NCBI GenBank assembly: GCA_900554685.1
Contig: USIG01000028.1
Coordinates: 1 to 16,544 of the forward strand
Source of the DNA: an uncultured Cryptobacterium sp.
Lineage (GTDB): Bacteria > Actinomycetota > Coriobacteriia > Coriobacteriales > Eggerthellaceae
Length of the DNA stretch: 16,544 nucleotides
Direction of reading: 5' to 3'
Both the position numbers and the translations under genes were made by a program. The notes beneath the pieces are model-generated. The model worked only from the letters and a program-made list of their open reading frames with translations. It did no database searches and had not been told where the DNA came from. Of this stretch, positions 12,736 to 16,544 are shown piece by piece (the first letter of the stretch is position 1; each line of letters starts with the position of its first letter).

Positions 12736-15606
12736 ATGGGACAAAGCTCCATTGTTATAAAGGGTGCTCGTGAGCACAATCTGAAAAATATCGATGTCGA
12801 AATTCCACGTGATAAGTTAGTGGTAATCACCGGTCTTTCTGGATCGGGAAAAAGCTCTCTTGCGTTCGATACGATTTATGCAGAAGGGCAACGCCGCTAT
12901 GTGGAAAGCCTTTCTAGTTATGCGCGTCAGTTCTTAGGACAGATGAGCAAGCCCGATCTTGATTCTATCGACGGGCTTTCTCCTGCGGTTTCAATTGATC
13001 AGAAAACGACCAGTAAGAATCCTCGATCTACTGTTGGAACAGTTACTGAAATATATGACTATCTCCGTTTGCTTTTTGCGCGTATTGGTGTGCCTCATTG
13101 CCCTGAATGCGGGCGCGAGATTAAGGCGCAAACAACCGACCAGGTAACTGATGATGTACTGGCCTTAGGTGAAGGCAAGCGCGCTTTGATTATGGCTCCG
13201 GTTGTTGCGGGCAAAAAAGGCGAGTTCACCAAGCTTTTCCAGGATCTGCAAAAAGAAGGCTTTTCGCGCGTTCGCATTGATGGGCAGGTTCAAAAACTTG
13301 GTGGGGAGCCCATTGTTTTAAATAAAAAGATCAAGCACTTCATTGAAGTGGTAGTGGATCGTGTTGTTTTAAAACAAAGTGCAGCTGGCCGTATTGCCCA
13401 AGCAGTTGAAATGGCATGTAACCTAGCTGATGGTCGTGTGCTGGTAAAAGTTATGGAAAAGGAAGAGGATGCTAATATCACTACCTCTTCAGGCGCAACG
13501 GGCGGTCTTGCTCCAGGAGAGCATCTGTTTTCTCTTGCGCTTGCTTGTCCAGAGCACGGCTACTCCATGACCGAATTGCAACCGCGAGATTTTTCCTTCA
13601 ATGCTCCGTATGGTGCTTGCCCTGATTGTTTGGGTATTGGTAGTCGTGAAGAGGTCGATCCAAGTCTTGTTATTCCTGATAAAACGCTTTCTTTAGAAGA
13701 AGGGGCGGTTGCTCCTTTCAGGACGGGTAATTACTACCCGCAGGTTATGCGTGCGGTACTGAAGCACTTTGACATAGATCCTGCTACCCCTTGGGAAGAT
13801 ATTCCTAACAAGGTGCAAAAAGCTCTTCTCTATGGTGTTCCCAATGAGAAAATCCGCGTCGATTACCTTACGGTTGATGGACGAGAAACGTATTGGTATA
13901 TCGAATGGGAAGGTATTTGCGAGGCGGTAATGCATCGCTATAAGGAGGCATCATCTGATCGCCAACGTCAAAAATACGAACAATACTTTTCCATCATTCC
14001 GTGTGCTACTTGCGGAGGCAAACGACTCAATCCGCTTATTCTTGCTGTTACGGTTGGGGGTAAAAACATCCACGAAGTATGCGAGATGTGCGCACTGGAT
14101 TCGCTTGCCTTTTTCGATTCCCTTACTTTCGCACCTCAGCAGCAGGCCATTGCGCTACCTATCGTTAAAGAAATCAAAACACGCCTTCAGTTTTTAGTCG
14201 ATGTGGGACTTGATTACTTAACGCTTGAGCGAGCAACGGCAACGTTGTCGGGTGGTGAAGCGCAGCGTATTCGTCTGGCTACCCAGATCGGTGCTGGTCT
14301 CATGGGTGTGCTCTATATTTTGGACGAACCTTCTATCGGTCTTCATCAGCGCGATAATGAACGCCTTATTGCAACGCTTGAGCACTTGCGTGATTTGGGC
14401 AATACCGTCGTGGTAGTAGAGCATGACGAAGATACCATTCGAAGTGCTGATTACGTTATTGACATGGGGCCGGGTGCTGGCGAATTGGGCGGCAAGGTCG
14501 TTGCGGCTGGCACTCCTGAAGAAATAATGAAAGTGCCTGAATCTCTTACGGCACAATACCTCAGTGGGGAAAAGGTAATTCCTATTCCTGAGAAGCGAAG
14601 GAATCCCAGAAAGGGAACAATTCAGCTTAAAGGTGCTAGTGAAAACAACCTCAAAAAGGTAGATATAAGTATTCCTTTAGGAACGCTTACGCTTGTTACC
14701 GGGGTTTCGGGTTCAGGCAAGAGTTCTCTTATCACTGATACGCTAGCTCCCGCATTAGCTAATCGTGTCAACCATGCTCATCGTAAAACGGGCGAGTATC
14801 GTCGTCTTTTAGGAACAGAGCGTATCGATAAGTTAATCAACATTGATCAGAGTCCAATTGGACGTACGCCCCGTTCGAATCCTGCAACCTATATCGGTTT
14901 ATGGGACGATATTCGAGCACTGTTTGCTTCCACTCCTGAAGCTAAAGCGCGTGGATATGCCCCTGGTCGTTTTTCCTTTAACGTTGCAGGGGGTCGTTGC
15001 GAGGCCTGTAAGGGCGATGGCCAAAAAAAGATTGAAATGCACTTTTTGCCTGACGTGTATGTTGCATGTGAGGTATGCGAAGGTAAGCGGTATAACCGCG
15101 AAACTCTGCAAGTAACGTATCGCGGTAAAAACGTCTATGACGTCTTGGAGATGACTGTTGATGAAGCGCGTGAATTCTTCTCTAAGATTCCTGGTATTGT
15201 GCGTAAATTGGATACCTTGCATGATGTGGGTTTGGGCTACATCCGCCTAGGCCAGCCAGCTACTACGCTTTCGGGTGGCGAAGCGCAGCGTGTTAAGCTT
15301 GCAAGCGAATTGCAGCGCAGGCAAACAGGTAAAACCTTCTATATCTTAGACGAGCCAACTACCGGTTTGCATTTTGACGACGTACGTCAGCTTCTTGAAG
15401 TGCTGCAGCGTTTGGTTGATTCGGGCAATACCGTACTGGTAATTGAACACAACCTCGACATTATCAAAGCGGCAGATTATGTGATTGATTTAGGACCCGA
15501 AGGCGGCGATAGAGGAGGCGCAATCGTAGCTCAGGGAACCCCTGAACAAATTGCTCAAGTTCCTGAAAGCTATACGGGTAGATTTTTGGCTCGGTTGCTT
15601 AAGTAG
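12736..15606 (+). CDS. uvrA: UvrABC excinuclease subunit A
   Basis: UvrA is the damage-recognition ATPase of bacterial nucleotide excision repair; a UvrA dimer loads UvrB at lesions. The 956-residue protein is full length. It has two ABC ATPase modules, with Walker A GLSGSGKS (33-40) and GVSGSGKS (656-663), signature LSGGEAQR at 504 and 845, and Walker B ILDEPS and ILDEPT. The zinc-binding cysteines are present: CPECG (C122, C125) and CPDC in the first module, CATCGGKRL in the middle, and CEACKGDGQKKIEM with CEVCEGKRY in the second. The motif YAEGQRRYVESLSSYARQFL after the first Walker A is characteristic. The start ATG 12736 has AGGAGA at 12723-12728. It is monocistronic here, with a LexA box in its promoter. 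uvrB and uvrC are not in the window. Confidence 0.98.
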   Translation: MGQSSIVIKGAREHNLKNIDVEIPRDKLVVITGLSGSGKSSLAFDTIYAEGQRRYVESLSSYARQFLGQMSKPDLDSIDGLSPAVSIDQKTTSKNPRSTVGTVTEIYDYLRLLFARIGVPHCPECGREIKAQTTDQVTDDVLALGEGKRALIMAPVVAGKKGEFTKLFQDLQKEGFSRVRIDGQVQKLGGEPIVLNKKIKHFIEVVVDRVVLKQSAAGRIAQAVEMACNLADGRVLVKVMEKEEDANITTSSGATGGLAPGEHLFSLALACPEHGYSMTELQPRDFSFNAPYGACPDCLGIGSREEVDPSLVIPDKTLSLEEGAVAPFRTGNYYPQVMRAVLKHFDIDPATPWEDIPNKVQKALLYGVPNEKIRVDYLTVDGRETYWYIEWEGICEAVMHRYKEASSDRQRQKYEQYFSIIPCATCGGKRLNPLILAVTVGGKNIHEVCEMCALDSLAFFDSLTFAPQQQAIALPIVKEIKTRLQFLVDVGLDYLTLERATATLSGGEAQRIRLATQIGAGLMGVLYILDEPSIGLHQRDNERLIATLEHLRDLGNTVVVVEHDEDTIRSADYVIDMGPGAGELGGKVVAAGTPEEIMKVPESLTAQYLSGEKVIPIPEKRRNPRKGTIQLKGASENNLKKVDISIPLGTLTLVTGVSGSGKSSLITDTLAPALANRVNHAHRKTGEYRRLLGTERIDKLINIDQSPIGRTPRSNPATYIGLWDDIRALFASTPEAKARGYAPGRFSFNVAGGRCEACKGDGQKKIEMHFLPDVYVACEVCEGKRYNRETLQVTYRGKNVYDVLEMTVDEAREFFSKIPGIVRKLDTLHDVGLGYIRLGQPATTLSGGEAQRVKLASELQRRQTGKTFYILDEPTTGLHFDDVRQLLEVLQRLVDSGNTVLVIEHNLDIIKAADYVIDLGPEGGDRGGAIVAQGTPEQIAQVPESYTGRFLARLLK

Positions 15607-15641
15607 TCTTAAGGCGTAGTCTTGAGGCGTAGTCTTGAGGC
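15603..15641 (+). repeat. 13-bp tandem repeat, three units, starting in the uvrA stop codon
   Basis: Three adjacent 13-nt units start at 15603, 15616 and 15629. The first is GTAGTCTTAAGGC; the other two are identical, GTAGTCTTGAGGC. The TAG of the first unit is the uvrA stop codon. Because 13 is not a multiple of three, the TAGs of the three units fall in three different reading frames. GGCGTTTTTT follows but I find no stem, so it is not a normal terminator. Confidence 0.85.
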
Positions 15642-15723
15642 GGCGTTTTTTGCATAGGCTGCGCGCTTCGCATGAGCGGAATGTTTTTCGTGGGCGGTAC
15701 CTGCGCGCGGTTTTGCCAACTTT

Positions 15724-15749
15724 TATAACAGTTCGGTTGTGCTGTTATA
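15724..15749. promoter_or_regulatory. Inverted repeat in the leader region of the last gene
   Basis: TATAACAG (15724-15731) is the exact reverse complement of CTGTTATA (15742-15749), with a 10-nt spacer. The symmetry and AT content suit an operator. No T run follows, so a terminator for uvrA is less likely. Confidence 0.4.
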
Positions 15750-15784
15750 GATATTTTGATGCATACACGTTTTTTTCTGAAACA

Positions 15785-15815
15785 AGCTTGGTATCTTGCC
15801 GTAGGATACCAAGCT
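15785..15815 (+). promoter_or_regulatory. Hairpin covering the ribosome-binding site of the last gene
   Basis: AGCTTGGTATC (15785-15795) pairs perfectly with GATACCAAGCT (15805-15815), an 11-bp stem with a 9-nt loop, TTGCCGTAG. The stem ends directly at the ATG (15816). The only Shine-Dalgarno-like sequence, TAGGA at 15802-15806, sits across the loop and stem base. When folded, the stem would limit ribosome access. It could alternatively be a protein-binding operator. Confidence 0.6.
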
Positions 15816-16544
15816 ATGAAGAAGATTTCACGTGAAAAAGCAGCACTCGGTATTTTTATCTTTTTAGCCCTTGCGGGTCTGGGTGTACTTATAACGTATA
15901 TCGTTACAGTGGGTCATTCTTTAAATGTGGCAGCGAGCAACATCGATGATGCAACCGGAAATTTAGATGAATACACTGCCATCCTCTACAAGGGAACTGC
16001 AAACGAGCATAGAGAGACAGTCATCAATACCGCCGATCTAGGAGACAGTCTTTCATCACGATCGCTCAATAAGCGTTCAACTCAAAGTGCTGAGGAAAAT
16101 TCAACCGATGAAGTGAGTGCCGCCGATACAACGGAAAGTTCTTCAGAATCAAAAAATTCCGACGAGGCAAAGCCTGTTTCGCTGTTTGCACTGCAGCGTT
16201 CCTATATAGAAAAGGGCGCTTGTGTGTTTAGCCTTGATACGGAGCATTTGACGAATTACAACACGCCAACTCTTATTCGCGCAGGTAATTACACCTATGG
16301 AATTTTTTCGCTTGATGAAGTAACAGCGCAAAAAAGCTATCTACAAAAACGGGTGGCAGATTACGAGGATAAAAAGGCTGATATCATCATCTGTCTCGTA
16401 AGCGATGTTTCACTTTTGGATTCATATGAAGGCGTTGATATTGTCATATCCGCACAAGATGAAGGCTTTGATTCATATGGTGTTTTAGTTGATGGAGTAT
16501 TCTACAACGATGCTGCCCTGCAGGGTCAAATTGGAACCATTCTT
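15816..16544 (+). CDS. Membrane-anchored extracytoplasmic protein, possible metallophosphatase-like pseudoenzyme (partial)
   Basis: The frame is open from ATG 15816 to the right edge (243 codons). I do not recognise a named family. An N-terminal basic stretch and one hydrophobic segment (about 9-31) indicate an anchor with the rest outside. A Ser/Thr/Glu-rich linker spans about 76-118 and a globular part begins near 121. The globular part resembles the metallophosphatase domain of the nucleotidase at 2790-4955: YGIFSLDE (161-168) to VGVFGVIDE, ADIIICLVSD (188-197) to CDVVIALTHH, GVDIVISAQDE (206-216) to GIDAVIAGHEH, and LQGQIGTI (235-242) to YFQQVGKL. The metal-binding histidines are missing, so phosphatase activity would not be expected. 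This relationship is inference from motif order and spacing. The start is supported by TAGGA, 9 nt upstream and inside a hairpin. The gene is real with good confidence; its function is unknown. Confidence 0.8.
   Translation, partial: MKKISREKAALGIFIFLALAGLGVLITYIVTVGHSLNVAASNIDDATGNLDEYTAILYKGTANEHRETVINTADLGDSLSSRSLNKRSTQSAEENSTDEVSAADTTESSSESKNSDEAKPVSLFALQRSYIEKGACVFSLDTEHLTNYNTPTLIRAGNYTYGIFSLDEVTAQKSYLQKRVADYEDKKADIIICLVSDVSLLDSYEGVDIVISAQDEGFDSYGVLVDGVFYNDAALQGQIGTIL

Noticed and set aside
15635..15835. 66-codon + strand ORF after uvrA
   Set aside because: It has no ribosome-binding site, an Arg/Phe/Cys-rich composition with no family resemblance, and it runs through both inverted repeats into the start of the next gene in another frame.

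Overview
The window looks like chromosomal housekeeping DNA from a Gram-positive actinobacterium, most likely class Coriobacteriia (Eggerthellaceae-like; a lower-GC genus such as Cryptobacterium or Slackia would fit). This is inference. It rests on the base composition (roughly half GC), the order rplS-rnhB-yraN-comM-dprA-trmFO-xerC, a Bacillus/actinobacterial-type LexA box, a sortase-type surface signal, and the style of the final membrane gene. All genes are on the + strand. I see no tRNA, rRNA, CRISPR array, insertion sequence or prophage.

Layout. Positions 1-125 hold the last 40 codons of a C4 zinc-ribbon protein. Then come a dNTP triphosphohydrolase (dgt-like, 257-1300), a translationally coupled AzlC/AzlD amino-acid exporter pair (1513-2584), and a secreted 5'-nucleotidase-family metallophosphoesterase with a C-terminal LAQTG sorting signal (2790-4955). 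rplS follows as a free-standing unit with its own promoter, 5' hairpin and strong terminator. From 5643 to 12457 there is a genome-maintenance and DNA-uptake block: rnhB, then yraN-comM-dprA-trmFO (tightly packed, an operon), then a xerC-type tyrosine recombinase with an unusual internal insertion. uvrA (12736-15606) stands alone behind a near-consensus SOS box. The window ends inside a membrane-anchored extracytoplasmic protein (15816 to the edge).

How the genes work together. ComM and DprA handle incoming single-stranded DNA during natural transformation. YraN is a nuclease-fold protein usually found beside them. RNase HII and UvrA repair DNA, XerC resolves chromosome dimers, TrmFO modifies tRNA, and the dNTPase trims nucleotide pools. 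The surface nucleotidase probably salvages extracellular nucleotides.

Most notable points. (1) The truncated last gene reads as a degenerate metallophosphatase whose metal-binding histidines are gone, translated from a start whose ribosome-binding site lies in an 11-bp hairpin. (2) uvrA carries a LexA box. (3) The nucleotidase has an LAxTG rather than LPxTG signal. (4) Several gaps just after stop codons are built from different short imperfect repeats (14-bp after dgt, 13-bp after uvrA, a 32-bp-spaced repeat after azlD, a scrambled array after xerC).
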